Made by a program: the position numbers and the translations under genes. Positions 8,139 through 15,800 of a stretch of DNA of 21,095 bases are shown here, piece after piece; position 1 is the first letter of the stretch; every line of letters starts with the position of its first letter. The DNA comes from Verrucomicrobiota bacterium (GTDB lineage: Bacteria > Verrucomicrobiota > Verrucomicrobiia > Limisphaerales > UBA1096). The stretch spans positions 1 to 21,095 of the forward strand of contig JASLKI010000075.1 of the NCBI GenBank assembly GCA_030747575.1, given 5' to 3'. The notes under the pieces were generated by a model. It saw nothing but the letters and a program-made list of their open reading frames with translations. It was not told the DNA's origin and did not search any database.

Positions 8139-8152
8139 CGCTTGGCCAAGCG
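8139..8152. repeat. Palindrome CGCTTGGCCAAGCG, copy 6 (14-bp form)
   Basis: A perfect 14-bp palindrome that fills most of the 23-bp gap between the convergent permease and beta-CASP genes. It could form a short hairpin at the 3' end of both transcripts, but no T-tract flanks it on either side. Confidence 0.9.
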
Positions 8153-8158
8153 CTGGCT

Positions 8159-9553
8159 TCAGACTTCGAACGATTCGTTCAGCTCCGGCACGGTGACGTC
8201 TGCGCTTGGCTTGAGTTGGCGCAGGGTGTCGGCGAAGGCCAGGCTCGAGTCTTCCTCGCCGTGGACGACGAAGATTTTATTTATGTCGCCGGTGAGGTTT
8301 TTTACGTAGTCGGCCAGCTCGCTTTTGTCGGCGTGGCCGGAGAAGCCGTCGAAGCTCTCGATTTTGGCTTTCACTTTGTGCGGCTCCCCGAAGATGTAAA
8401 CCGGGTCGATGCCGGCGCGGATCACCGAGCCGAGCGTGTTGTAGGCGCAGTAGCCGACGAACAGGATGAGGTCATTCGGGTCACTGATGTTGTTCTTCAA
8501 GTGATGCCGGATACGACCCGCTTCGCACATGCCGCTTGAGCTGATGATGATCGCCGGGCCGTCGAGGCTGTTGAGCTTGATAGACTCAGACGCCTTGCGG
8601 ATGTACGTCAGGTTGTCCATGCCGAACGGGTTCTCCTTCTCGCGCAGGAAGGTGTAAATGTCGCTGTTGAAACACTCGGGGTGCAGGCGGAAAACCTCGG
8701 TAGCGTTCACGCTGAGCGGACTGTCCACGTAGATCGGGAAGGCTGGCAGCCGACCGGCCTCGACGAGCTGGTGCAGCGTGTAAACGAGTAGTTGCGTACG
8801 GCCCACCGAGAACGCCGGGATGATCACCTTGCCGCCGTTGTTCAGTGTACCGGCGAGCAGCGCTTCGATTTCGTCCGACAAGCCGGACTGGGCCGTGTGC
8901 TCGCGGTTGCCGTAGGTGCTTTCGACGAGCAACACGTCGACGTCCTCGACCGGTTTAGGGTCGCGCAGGATGGCATGGTCGCCGCGGCCGATGTCGCCAC
9001 TGAACAGCAGCCGGCGTTTCGTGCCGCCCTCGTCGATGTCGAGGATGACTTGAGCCGAGCCAAGGATGTGCCCGGCGTCGCGGAAGGTCAGCGTCACGCC
9101 GTTGGCCACCGGGATCGGCCGCTCATAGCCAAGCGAGACGAACTGCCGCACCGCGCCCTCGGCGTCTTCCGGCAAATACAGCGGCTCGACAGGTGGCAGG
9201 CCCTTCTTTTTGTGCTTCTTCGAGACGTACGCTGCGTCGGAGACCTGAATTCGCGCTGAGTCCTCGAGCATGATCGCCGCGAGATCGCGCGTGGCGAACG
9301 TGCAGTAAACATTCCCCTCAAAACCCTGCTTGTGGAGGTTGGGCAGGTTGCCAATGTGGTCGATGTGCGCGTGGCTCAGGATGACGGCGTCCACCGACTT
9401 GGGGTCGAACGGAAACTGCTGGTTGCGATCGATCGATTCCTGCCGCTTGCCCTGATACAGGCCACAGTCGAGCAACAGCCGCGCGCCGTTGACCTCGAGC
9501 AAATGCCGGGAACCGGTCGTCGTCCGGACCGCGCCATGGAAGGAGAGCTTCAT
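8159..9553 (-). CDS. Beta-CASP metallo-beta-lactamase hydrolase (RNase-like)
   Basis: A 464-residue protein with the metal-binding motif HAHIDH at 61-66, a further His in GHILGS (162) and Asp in FSGD (187). These are followed by the beta-CASP elements: VDSPLSVNATEVF, SSSGMCEAGRIRHHL and FSGHADKSEL. This domain order matches the archaeal/bacterial CPSF73-like proteins, zinc enzymes that cut or trim RNA (mRNA 3'-end processing exonuclease/endonuclease type) in the cytoplasm. All the expected metal ligands are visible, so it is probably active. The ATG at 9553 is chosen because MKLSFHGAVRTTTGS is the family's normal beginning; an in-frame start 39 bases upstream would add a leader made largely of the palindrome (LGQA). 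It is transcribed away from purS and converges with the ABC operon. Confidence 0.9.
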   Translation of the reverse strand: MKLSFHGAVRTTTGSRHLLEVNGARLLLDCGLYQGKRQESIDRNQQFPFDPKSVDAVILSHAHIDHIGNLPNLHKQGFEGNVYCTFATRDLAAIMLEDSARIQVSDAAYVSKKHKKKGLPPVEPLYLPEDAEGAVRQFVSLGYERPIPVANGVTLTFRDAGHILGSAQVILDIDEGGTKRRLLFSGDIGRGDHAILRDPKPVEDVDVLLVESTYGNREHTAQSGLSDEIEALLAGTLNNGGKVIIPAFSVGRTQLLVYTLHQLVEAGRLPAFPIYVDSPLSVNATEVFRLHPECFNSDIYTFLREKENPFGMDNLTYIRKASESIKLNSLDGPAIIISSSGMCEAGRIRHHLKNNISDPNDLILFVGYCAYNTLGSVIRAGIDPVYIFGEPHKVKAKIESFDGFSGHADKSELADYVKNLTGDINKIFVVHGEEDSSLAFADTLRQLKPSADVTVPELNESFEV

Positions 9554-9560
9554 GCGGGGA

Positions 9561-9572
9561 GCTTGGCCAAGC
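9561..9572. repeat. Palindrome GCTTGGCCAAGC, copy 7
   Basis: Exact copy 7 bp upstream of the beta-CASP start codon, in the divergent gap before purS. The rest of the gap (9571-9685) holds several half-site or degenerate relatives: CGCTTGGCC at 9572, ACTTGGCCAGGC, GCGCTTGGCC and CTTTGGCC, making this the densest patch in the window. Confidence 0.9.
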
Positions 9573-9693
9573 GCTTGGCCGGGGGAAAGCAAAACTTGGC
9601 CAGGCGTGAATTTTCGGCTGTGAACAAAATAAACTGGTTCAATGTCGCGCTTGGCCTGACACTGGCTTTGGCCACGCCTGGCGTGTGTAGGGA

Positions 9694-9930
9694 ATGAAAG
9701 CCAAGATTGTCATCACACCCAAGAAAGCCGTGCTCGATCCGCAGGGCAAGACGGTGCAGACCGCGCTGGAGCAGATGGGATACGACGGTGTTAAGGCCGT
9801 TCACGTCGGCAAATACCTCGAGATCGAACTGGAGGGCGACGCCGAGGCGTGGCGGCCGAAGATCGACGAGGCGTGCCACAAGCTGCTCAGCAATCCGGTG
9901 ATTGAGGACTACCACTTCACCATCGAGTAA
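9694..9930 (+). CDS. purS: Phosphoribosylformylglycinamidine synthase subunit PurS
   Basis: A 78-residue protein with the compact beta-alpha-beta-beta-alpha-beta layout and family motifs of PurS: ITPKKAVLDPQGKTVQTAL, then GVKAVHVGKYLEIEL, and a C-terminal NPVIEDYHF. PurS is the small bridging subunit that joins PurL and PurQ in the fourth step of de novo purine synthesis (FGAR to FGAM, using ATP and glutamine). It ends 6 bp before purQ and is surely co-transcribed with it. The large synthetase purL is not in the window. The start ATG has AGGGA immediately upstream with short spacing. Confidence 0.95.
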   Translation: MKAKIVITPKKAVLDPQGKTVQTALEQMGYDGVKAVHVGKYLEIELEGDAEAWRPKIDEACHKLLSNPVIEDYHFTIE

Positions 9931-9936
9931 CCCAGG

Positions 9937-10665
9937 ATGCGCTTCGCTGTCCTCCAGTTTCCCGGCTCGAATTGCGATCAGGACTGCGTCCACGTGCTGG
10001 GTAACGTCCTCGGGCAGGATGCCGATTACCTCTGGCATAAGGAGGAATCGATCGCTAATGCAGATGCCGTGGTGGTGCCCGGGGGCTTCAGCTACGGCGA
10101 CTATTTGCGCACCGGCTCAATCGCTCAGTTCAGCCCGGTGATGAATGCCGTTAAGGCGTTCGCCAACACCGGCGGCCTGGTTATCGGCATCTGCAACGGC
10201 TTCCAGATTTTGTGCGAAACCGGCCTGCTGCCGGGGGCGTTGGTGCGGAACCGCTCACTGCAGTTTCGATGTGAGACCATTTTCCTCAAGATCCCAACCG
10301 CTGACTCGCCGTTCACCAGCGAGGTGCCGGAAGGCAGGCTGTTGCGCGTGCCGATCGCCCACGGGGAGGGCTGTTACTTTGCCGACGATGAGACCTTGGC
10401 TACGCTGCAGGCGAACCACCAAATCCTTTTTCAATACGCCACCCAGACCGGCGAGTTGACTGATGAGGCGAACCCGAATGGTTCGCTGCTTAACATCGCC
10501 GGCATTTGCAACGAAGGCCGCAACGTCTGCGGCATGATGCCTCACCCGGAACGGGCCAGCGAAAACGTTCTTGGCGCGGACGACGGCCGCCGGGTTTTCG
10601 AGAGCATGCTCCGCCATCTAGAGGCCAAGACCGGTGTTGGCCAAGCTGCAACTGCTGAAGTTTGA
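9937..10665 (+). CDS. purQ: Phosphoribosylformylglycinamidine synthase glutaminase subunit PurQ
   Basis: A 242-residue class I glutamine amidotransferase. The nucleophile Cys86 lies in GICNGFQ; the His203 and Glu205 partners lie in MMPHPERA. The N-terminus FAVLQFPGSNCDQD and the PGGFSYGDYLR segment (48-58) are diagnostic of PurQ. It releases ammonia from glutamine for the PurL synthetase in purine synthesis, in a complex that also needs PurS, encoded just upstream. All catalytic residues are present. The last residues, GVGQAATAEV, lie beyond the catalytic core and are partly written by a near-perfect palindrome copy (10635-10646). The 150 bp after the stop, before the convergent PAP2 gene, hold only short T-runs and no convincing terminator. 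Confidence 0.95.
   Translation: MRFAVLQFPGSNCDQDCVHVLGNVLGQDADYLWHKEESIANADAVVVPGGFSYGDYLRTGSIAQFSPVMNAVKAFANTGGLVIGICNGFQILCETGLLPGALVRNRSLQFRCETIFLKIPTADSPFTSEVPEGRLLRVPIAHGEGCYFADDETLATLQANHQILFQYATQTGELTDEANPNGSLLNIAGICNEGRNVCGMMPHPERASENVLGADDGRRVFESMLRHLEAKTGVGQAATAEV
10635..10646. repeat. Near-perfect palindrome copy at PurQ C-terminus
   Basis: TGTTGGCCAAGC retains the full TTGGCCAA core and right arm. It encodes Val-Gly-Gln-Ala in the extreme C-terminal tail of PurQ. Confidence 0.7.
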
Positions 10666-10815
10666 GCCCGACTCGCTGGTTTTTTTAGGTTGCTTTAGGG
10701 GTAAATCGGGATAGATTTCGCGCTCAGCGATCCGTGGCATCCCCCTCCCATCCCAGCCGCGGGTCGTCGGCCGTCGGCAACCTCCACACCCATCCCCTGC
10801 CGGCGGCCACTTTTT

Positions 10816-11655
10816 TTAGCCCAGCTTGGCCAGGGGCAAATCATCATCGTCCACGCTGTCAAGGTGACGGAATCCGGGCCGCATAACTCCGAGCCACACG
10901 CCTACGCCCAGCAGCGTGCCGGTGATTGAGTCCCAAATAAAATGCTGCTTGGTGGTCATCACGCTGATGCACAGTCCAAGCCAGGCAGGCCATAACAGGC
11001 ACACCGCCCAATTCCATTTGCGCTGCCGCCACCAGCGCGACAACGCCACGGCAATAATGAAACTTTGCGCGATGTGCAGGCACGGCCAGGCATTGAAAGG
11101 CTCGTCGAGGGAGTGGAACGCCTCGTAAACAAAGCCGTAGATTCCCTCCATCTCGCCCAACTGCCAGCGCATGTTGATGTGTGCCGGCAACACGGCGAAG
11201 ATCGGGTAGGCGATCCAGCTCGACACCGCCCAGGCCTGAGCCATCACCAGCGACTCGGCCCGGCCCCTGTCATTTTTTTGCGCTGCAAAAAATGCGAAGT
11301 AGTAGCCAAAAAGCGTGAGGTAAAACCAGATCGTCCAGTCGATGGCCGGGATTTTGTAGTCGAGGAAGCGGCCTTCGCTGTCGCGAAAAAACGACTTCGG
11401 ATCCCACACCGTGCGATCGTCCTGCTGGGAAACCTTGAGCGTGTCCCGCTGGTCGATGTCTTCCGCGCTGATCGGTGTGTGATCCGCCCAAGCCGCCATT
11501 CGGTTAATGACAATGTACGGGCTGATGAGCAGCATCACCCAGAACAACAGCAGCGCCGGGAATAGCATCCCGTTGGCCTTGTGGCGCAACTGCCAAACCG
11601 GCCGCCAAAGCCGCCAAAACCGTGCCCCGAACGGGATGGTTGATCGATCGGCCAT
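10816..11655 (-). CDS. PAP2-superfamily membrane phosphatase/phosphotransferase
   Basis: A 279-residue integral membrane protein with about six helices. The conserved PAP2 pieces are visible late in the chain: WPCLHIAQS (190-198), where the family has P-S-x-H-x-x-S with a catalytic His, and TKQHFIWDSITG (235-246), carrying the second His and Asp of the SRxxxxxHxxxD motif. The first motif lacks an obvious KxxxxxxRP signature, which places it with the divergent PAP2_3/inositol-phosphotransferase-like branch rather than classic phosphatidic acid phosphatases. The likely reaction is on a lipid phosphate or a phospho-head-group transfer at the membrane; the substrate is unknown. The tail PLAKLG is encoded by a degenerate palindrome (10824-10835). 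It lies 7 bp downstream of the first sulfatase on the same strand, so it is probably co-transcribed. Confidence 0.75.
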   Translation of the reverse strand: MADRSTIPFGARFWRLWRPVWQLRHKANGMLFPALLLFWVMLLISPYIVINRMAAWADHTPISAEDIDQRDTLKVSQQDDRTVWDPKSFFRDSEGRFLDYKIPAIDWTIWFYLTLFGYYFAFFAAQKNDRGRAESLVMAQAWAVSSWIAYPIFAVLPAHINMRWQLGEMEGIYGFVYEAFHSLDEPFNAWPCLHIAQSFIIAVALSRWWRQRKWNWAVCLLWPAWLGLCISVMTTKQHFIWDSITGTLLGVGVWLGVMRPGFRHLDSVDDDDLPLAKLG

Positions 11656-11662
11656 TGGCGAT

Positions 11663-13126
11663 TCAGCGCTTGGTCAAGCGACCTGCTTCGCGTTGGCCGC
11701 TGCCTTTTTGGCCTTGGCCGCCGAGTTCTTCGCGCATTGCTTGGCCAAGCGACTTCAGCTTGGCCAACACCTTCGGATGCTGGGCCTTCACGTCCGTCGT
11801 TTCGCCGACGTCCTTCTCGAGATTGAACAACGACAGGCCGATCTTGGTCTGGGTGTAAGCCGTTGGGATGCCGCCCTTGCCGCCGGGCCGGCCGGCCATG
11901 GTCCGGTAGCCGTGCGGAAAGTGGAGCTTCCATTTGCCGGAGCGAACGGCCTGCAACTGTTTACCATAATAAAAATAGTACGCCTCCTGCGGGCTTTGGT
12001 CGCTGGTGCCCTTGACGAGGTTCACAATGCTTTTGCCGTCGATTTTATGGTGCGGCAGCTTGGCCCCGATCAACTCGGAGACGGTCGGCAAAATGTCGAT
12101 GGTCATCGCCGGCGTGTTGCAGACGCTGCCAGCCGGGATGGTGCCGGGCCACCACATCAGGGTGCTCTCGCGGCAGCCGCCGTCGAACATCGTTCCCTTG
12201 CCCTCCCGCAGCGGCGCGGCTGAGCCGGCGTGGTCGCCGTAGCTGAGCCATGGGCCGTTGTCGGCGGTGAAGATGACGAGCGTGTTTTTATCGAGCTTGT
12301 TTTTGCGGAGCGTGTCGAGGATTCGGCCGACACTCCAGTCCACCTCCATCATCACGTCGCCGAACAGGCCCGCGCCGCTCTTGCCCTTGAACTTTTCGGA
12401 AACATACAGTGGCACGTGCACCATCGAGTGCGGCACGTAGAGGAAGAATGGGTTGTCCTTGTTCTTCTCGATGAACGAAACGGCGCGCTCGGTGTATTGC
12501 GTAGTGAGCTGTTCCTGTTCCTTTCCGGATACTTGTGCGTTGACGACGACGTTCCTGTCGATTAGCGGCAGATGCGGCCAGCGTTTGAGGCGCTCCTCCA
12601 TTGGCAGATGCAACACTCCGGGATGGTAAGGCCACATGTCGTTCGAGTACGGCAAACCGAAGTAGTCGTCAAACCCGTGTTGCATCGGCAGGAATTGTTT
12701 GTGGTGGCCAAGGTGCCATTTACCGTAGATTGCAGTGGCGTAATCCTTCTGTTTACAGACCTCTGCAAGCGTCAATTCGTCGGCGTTGATGCCGTGCCTG
12801 GCGCCGGGTCCCAACGCGCCGAAGATGCCAACCCGAACGTTGTAGCAGCCGGTCAGCAACCCCGCCCGCGAGGCACTGCACACGGCTTGGGTTACATAAA
12901 AGTCGGTGAACTTGCGCCCCTCCTTGGCCATGCGGTCGAGGTGGGGCGTGGGATACGCCTCGGCCCCGAACGGGCCAATGTCCGCGTAGCCCATGTCGTC
13001 GATAAAAATGACAACGACATTCGGGGGTTGCTTGTCGTCGGCAGAAACCTGGTTCGGTGAGATTTGTCCAAGCGCCAATGCGCTGATCAACCCGCTCAAT
13101 AGAGGAGTTCGGATAAGAGAATTCAT
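11663..13126 (-). CDS. Secreted type I sulfatase (arylsulfatase family), A
   Basis: A 487-residue enzyme. A hydrophobic signal sequence spans residues 5-19 with likely cleavage after QVSA (about 29). The sulfatase core starts with VVVIFIDDMGYADIG (metal Asp43 and Asp44). The activation motif CSASR (83-87) has the Cys converted to formylglycine. GKWHLG (135-140), His233, the metal pair D289-N290 in FTADNG and Lys310 complete the active site, so it looks catalytically intact. It would remove sulfate from an extracellular or periplasmic ester; the substrate (sulfated polysaccharide or aryl sulfate) cannot be told. The ATG at 13126 precedes the signal peptide; a longer frame upstream is unsupported. 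The final residues RLTKR abut the stop and are written by a one-mismatch palindrome, and another exact copy lies inside. No sulfatase-modifying enzyme is in the window. Confidence 0.9.
   Translation of the reverse strand: MNSLIRTPLLSGLISALALGQISPNQVSADDKQPPNVVVIFIDDMGYADIGPFGAEAYPTPHLDRMAKEGRKFTDFYVTQAVCSASRAGLLTGCYNVRVGIFGALGPGARHGINADELTLAEVCKQKDYATAIYGKWHLGHHKQFLPMQHGFDDYFGLPYSNDMWPYHPGVLHLPMEERLKRWPHLPLIDRNVVVNAQVSGKEQEQLTTQYTERAVSFIEKNKDNPFFLYVPHSMVHVPLYVSEKFKGKSGAGLFGDVMMEVDWSVGRILDTLRKNKLDKNTLVIFTADNGPWLSYGDHAGSAAPLREGKGTMFDGGCRESTLMWWPGTIPAGSVCNTPAMTIDILPTVSELIGAKLPHHKIDGKSIVNLVKGTSDQSPQEAYYFYYGKQLQAVRSGKWKLHFPHGYRTMAGRPGGKGGIPTAYTQTKIGLSLFNLEKDVGETTDVKAQHPKVLAKLKSLGQAMREELGGQGQKGSGQREAGRLTKR
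11668..11679. repeat. One-mismatch palindrome at sulfatase A stop
   Basis: GCTTGGTCAAGC differs from the consensus at one central base. On the minus strand it writes Leu-Thr-Lys, the residues just before the final Arg and TGA stop of sulfatase A, so the natural end of the protein lies within the repeat. Confidence 0.75.
11739..11750. repeat. Palindrome GCTTGGCCAAGC, copy 8
   Basis: Exact copy in the C-terminal helix of sulfatase A, read on the minus strand as Ser-Leu-Gly-Gln-Ala. A second, partial copy (GCTTGGCCAACA, 11758-11769) lies 7 bp further on and encodes Val-Leu-Ala-Lys-Leu. Confidence 0.9.
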
Positions 13127-13194
13127 AGATGGCGGAGAGAGTTCCGCAAAAACAGCCGCTTGGCCAGCCGTTTTCAGTTTCGCCAAGCGCGCGG

Positions 13195-14706
13195 TCAATT
13201 GGCCTGTTTACGGTAATGCGCCTCGAGGCGCCGGGTCATTTCAGCCTTGTCAGGGCGGGGCCGTTCACGCACCGGCAGCGCCTGGCCATCTTCTCGGCCA
13301 AACTCGTCGAGCGTGCGAAATCTGGGTTTGGTGTCCCCCGTCTCTTGCTGCCACTTGGCCAAGGCGGTGCGGAACCGTTTAAGCCGCCTGGCTTGTGCGG
13401 GGTCACTGGCGAGGTTCTCCAACTCGAACGGATCGGATTGTGTGTCGTACAACTCCTCCTTGGCCCTCGGCTGGATGAAGGTGTTTTTTTGTGCATCGAC
13501 AAGTCTGCCCTCGTCGCGCAGCCGGATCATTTCTCGGTAGGCCACCGAGCGCACGACGTCCGCCGGCGGTGTGTTGGGCAGGTCGTTGTAAAAGTTGCGG
13601 ATGTACTTGAAGCGCCTGTTGCGGACTGCGCGGACGCGATCCTCGTAGTCGTGCCAGTTGCGTTCCGCGAACACGAACTCGCGAATGCCCTGTTGCGGAT
13701 TGCGCAACAACGGCAGGAAACTGCGTCCCTCAAAAACCTTCGGCGTCGACAAACCGGCCAGTTCCAGGAACGCCGGCGCGATGTCGACCGAACTGAGCAG
13801 GCTATTACAGCGGCTGCCGGCGCCAACACGCCCCGGCCAGTGGACAATGAACGGCGTCTTGATGCCACTGTCATAAAGCGTCGTTTTGTCACGGGGGAAC
13901 GGCCGGCCGTTGTCGCTGATAAACAGCACGAATGTGTTGTCGGCGACGTTCTGTTCTTTCAACTCGGCCATCACGCCGCCGACGAAACGGTCGAGCCGTG
14001 TGATCTCGTCGTAGTACAGCGCGTAGTCGCGACGGGACCTAGGCGTATCTGCGACATAAGGCGGCAGGCGAACATCCTCTGGCTTGTGTGGCTGCTCAAG
14101 GATGCCCTCGTCGTAGTCGCGGTGCGGATCGAGCGCGGCGAGCCACAGGAAAAACGGCTTGTCCGTTGGCCGCGCCTTGAGCACAGGCACCCATTGATCG
14201 CAGCCGCTGCGCGCATCGCCGACTGCCTTCTGCACAATTTTTCCAGCCTTGGCCGCCTTGCCGGTGGGCAGTTGAAAGCCGGACACGTCGGCCTCGCGGA
14301 CCTCGTCAAAGCGATCCTTCACTGCGTTGCCCAGGTGCCACTTGCCGGCCGCCGCAGTCCAGTAGCCGGAGGCCCTGAGCAACTCGACGAACGTCAGCCG
14401 GTCGGCCGGCAGCGGCCAGTGAAGCTGCTCGGCATCGGTCTGGTGCGGGTAGGTGCCGGTGATGATACTGGCCCGGCTGGGGCTGCACGAGCTGATCGTC
14501 AGGTAGGCGTTGGTGAAGCGCATGCCACCCTTGGTTAAGCGGTCGAGGTTCGGCGTGCGAACGCCGGGGTTGCCGGTGCAGCCGAGGTCGTCCCATGCGA
14601 GGTCGTCGGCGATGATGAAAACAATGTTGGGCCGCGTATCCGCTTGGCCAAGTGCTGGCGCGGCAAAGGCGGCGAAGGTCATAAAGAATAAATAAAATAG
14701 GGGCAT
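13195..14706 (-). CDS. Secreted type I sulfatase (heparan N-sulfatase-like), B
   Basis: A 503-residue sulfatase. The N-terminus PLFYLFFMTFAAFAAPALG is a signal peptide (to about residue 20). The core begins NIVFIIADDLAWDD, with metal Asp34 and Asp35; formylglycine motif CSPSR is at 74-78; then GKWHLG (121-126), DPHRDYDEG with His195, the metal pair D265-N266 in FISDNG and Lys274. The N-terminal phrase ADDLAWDDLGCTGNPGVRTPNLDRL and the DNGRPFPRDK stretch resemble sulfamidase (N-sulfoglucosamine sulfohydrolase)-type sulfatases, which suggests a sulfated-sugar substrate; this is a family resemblance only. It is similar in plan to sulfatase A but clearly divergent, so the two are separate subfamilies, not a recent duplication. 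The 68-bp gap to sulfatase A holds two degenerate palindromes and no clear terminator. Confidence 0.9.
   Translation of the reverse strand: MPLFYLFFMTFAAFAAPALGQADTRPNIVFIIADDLAWDDLGCTGNPGVRTPNLDRLTKGGMRFTNAYLTISSCSPSRASIITGTYPHQTDAEQLHWPLPADRLTFVELLRASGYWTAAAGKWHLGNAVKDRFDEVREADVSGFQLPTGKAAKAGKIVQKAVGDARSGCDQWVPVLKARPTDKPFFLWLAALDPHRDYDEGILEQPHKPEDVRLPPYVADTPRSRRDYALYYDEITRLDRFVGGVMAELKEQNVADNTFVLFISDNGRPFPRDKTTLYDSGIKTPFIVHWPGRVGAGSRCNSLLSSVDIAPAFLELAGLSTPKVFEGRSFLPLLRNPQQGIREFVFAERNWHDYEDRVRAVRNRRFKYIRNFYNDLPNTPPADVVRSVAYREMIRLRDEGRLVDAQKNTFIQPRAKEELYDTQSDPFELENLASDPAQARRLKRFRTALAKWQQETGDTKPRFRTLDEFGREDGQALPVRERPRPDKAEMTRRLEAHYRKQAN
13353..13364. repeat. Palindrome core CTTGGCCAAG in sulfatase B
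   Basis: ACTTGGCCAAGG keeps ten of the twelve consensus bases. On the minus strand it encodes Ala-Leu-Ala-Lys-Trp near the C-terminus of sulfatase B. Confidence 0.65.
14642..14653. repeat. Near-perfect palindrome in sulfatase B signal peptide
   Basis: GCTTGGCCAAGT differs at one end base. On the minus strand it encodes Ala-Leu-Gly-Gln-Ala, spanning the likely signal peptidase site of sulfatase B. Confidence 0.75.
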
Positions 14707-14727
14707 TTAGGTGCGGCGAATTGTGAC

Positions 14728-15741
14728 TCAGGCAGCGTCCGATCCCGAGTTTTTTCGTCGATTATCCAACTCCGTAAGCAGATCACAAAGCGCTGCCAGG
14801 CGTGGGGTCTCGACACCGGAGGCCTGCGCCCGGCCAAGCGGCAGGCGGAAGAGGGCATCGAGTTCCAGGGGGAGGCCTCGTTCGAAGTCGATCAGCGTCG
14901 AGGAGAGGTAAGCCTTCATAATGCGTGTGCGGTTGCGCTGATGCTTGCCAAGGCCGGGAGAGAGGTCGTGGCCAAGCGCACAGCCAGAGGCGATGACTTC
15001 GTCCATCAGTTCCGTGACAAGTTGCTCCCAGGGCCCGTTGTCGAGCAAGGCGTCAGTGGCGAGGCAGGGGCCGATGGGTTGGCAGGGGCCGAGCTGCCCG
15101 ACGAGTGTCGCGTCGAGTCCCGCCGCACCGGCGACACCGAGACCGTTGAACGGGATATTCCAGACCAACTTTTCCCAGTGCGCCTTTTCGAGGTCGGGCG
15201 AGACATCGACTGGGATGCCCGTCGAGCGGATGAGCTCGGCGATCGCGGTGGCCAACTCATCCGGGGAACCACCGCGGCGGCCGAGGACGATCTTGCCGTG
15301 GGCGATGTGATGGATGACGCCGGGCTCGGTGCGGTTGAGGCAGACAAAGCACATGCCGCCGAAGACAGGCTGAGCCGGGAACAGTTCCGCTAGTACAGTC
15401 TCGTTGCCTAAGCCATTTTGGAGTGTCAGCAAGGCGGTATGCTTGCCGACCAGCGGCGTCAGCAGTTCGCCAAGGCAATGGTTCGCCGTGGACTTTAAGG
15501 CGACGATGACAAGATCGCACGGGCCGATTTCCCCCGGCGACTGGGCGGCGACTGGGCGGACATGAAAATCGCCATTTAGGCTTTCGATTTGTACGCCGTT
15601 TTCTCGAACAACTTCGTAGTCGGAGCGGAGCAGAAAATGCACGTCGCGACCGGCTTGGCACAGTTTGGCCCCATAATAACTGCCTACGGCGCCGCAGCCG
15701 ACGATGGCGATCTTGTCGAGTTTGCCCTTGTCCGCCGTCAT
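14728..15741 (-). CDS. panE: 2-dehydropantoate 2-reductase family protein (ApbA/PanE)
   Basis: A 337-residue NADP-dependent reductase. The dinucleotide-binding loop GCGAVGSYYG (15-24) starts the chain, with ALKSTAN (81-87) and LTLQNGLGN (106-113) as second-strand landmarks. The catalytic set Lys191, Asn195 and Asn199 in EKLVWNIPFNGL corresponds to Lys176/Asn180/Asn184 of the E. coli enzyme, and the C-terminal IDFERGLPLELDALF and GVETPRLAAL are family hallmarks. It would reduce ketopantoate to pantoate for pantothenate/CoA synthesis in the cytoplasm, though some family members act on other 2-oxo acids and the genomic neighbours (sulfatases) do not confirm the pathway. A strong terminator for the HU gene lies just upstream of its start, so it probably has its own promoter in or beside that region; none is clear. 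Confidence 0.85.
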   Translation of the reverse strand: MTADKGKLDKIAIVGCGAVGSYYGAKLCQAGRDVHFLLRSDYEVVRENGVQIESLNGDFHVRPVAAQSPGEIGPCDLVIVALKSTANHCLGELLTPLVGKHTALLTLQNGLGNETVLAELFPAQPVFGGMCFVCLNRTEPGVIHHIAHGKIVLGRRGGSPDELATAIAELIRSTGIPVDVSPDLEKAHWEKLVWNIPFNGLGVAGAAGLDATLVGQLGPCQPIGPCLATDALLDNGPWEQLVTELMDEVIASGCALGHDLSPGLGKHQRNRTRIMKAYLSSTLIDFERGLPLELDALFRLPLGRAQASGVETPRLAALCDLLTELDNRRKNSGSDAA

Positions 15742-15749
15742 TGATGCAC

Positions 15750-15781
15750 AAAAAAAGCGCCCAGCAAACGCGGGCGCTTTT
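15750..15781 (-). terminator. Intrinsic terminator of the HU-like gene
   Basis: Read on the minus strand after the HU stop: a 7-bp GC-rich stem AGCGCCC / GGGCGCT (15772-15778 pairing with 15756-15762) with a 9-base loop, followed by a run of at least six T. On the plus strand the flanking A/T runs also make it partly symmetrical. It is the only textbook intrinsic terminator in the window and lies directly before the panE start. Confidence 0.9.
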
Positions 15782-15800
15782 CATGGGAATGAGTTAATCC

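Noticed and set aside
8139..8152. The palindrome as a bidirectional intrinsic terminator for the permease and beta-CASP genes
   Set aside because: The stem is plausible but there is no T-tract on either side, and the same motif occurs inside genes that are clearly transcribed through.
13129..14538. A 469-codon open frame on the plus strand opposite sulfatase B
   Set aside because: Sulfatase B on the other strand has a complete set of catalytic motifs. The plus-strand translation has no domain and an Arg/Val/Ala-heavy composition typical of a shadow.
11663..14706. The two sulfatases as a recent tandem duplication
   Set aside because: Apart from the catalytic motifs the sequences differ strongly in length of loops, in motif type (CSASR versus CSPSR) and in the C-terminal region.
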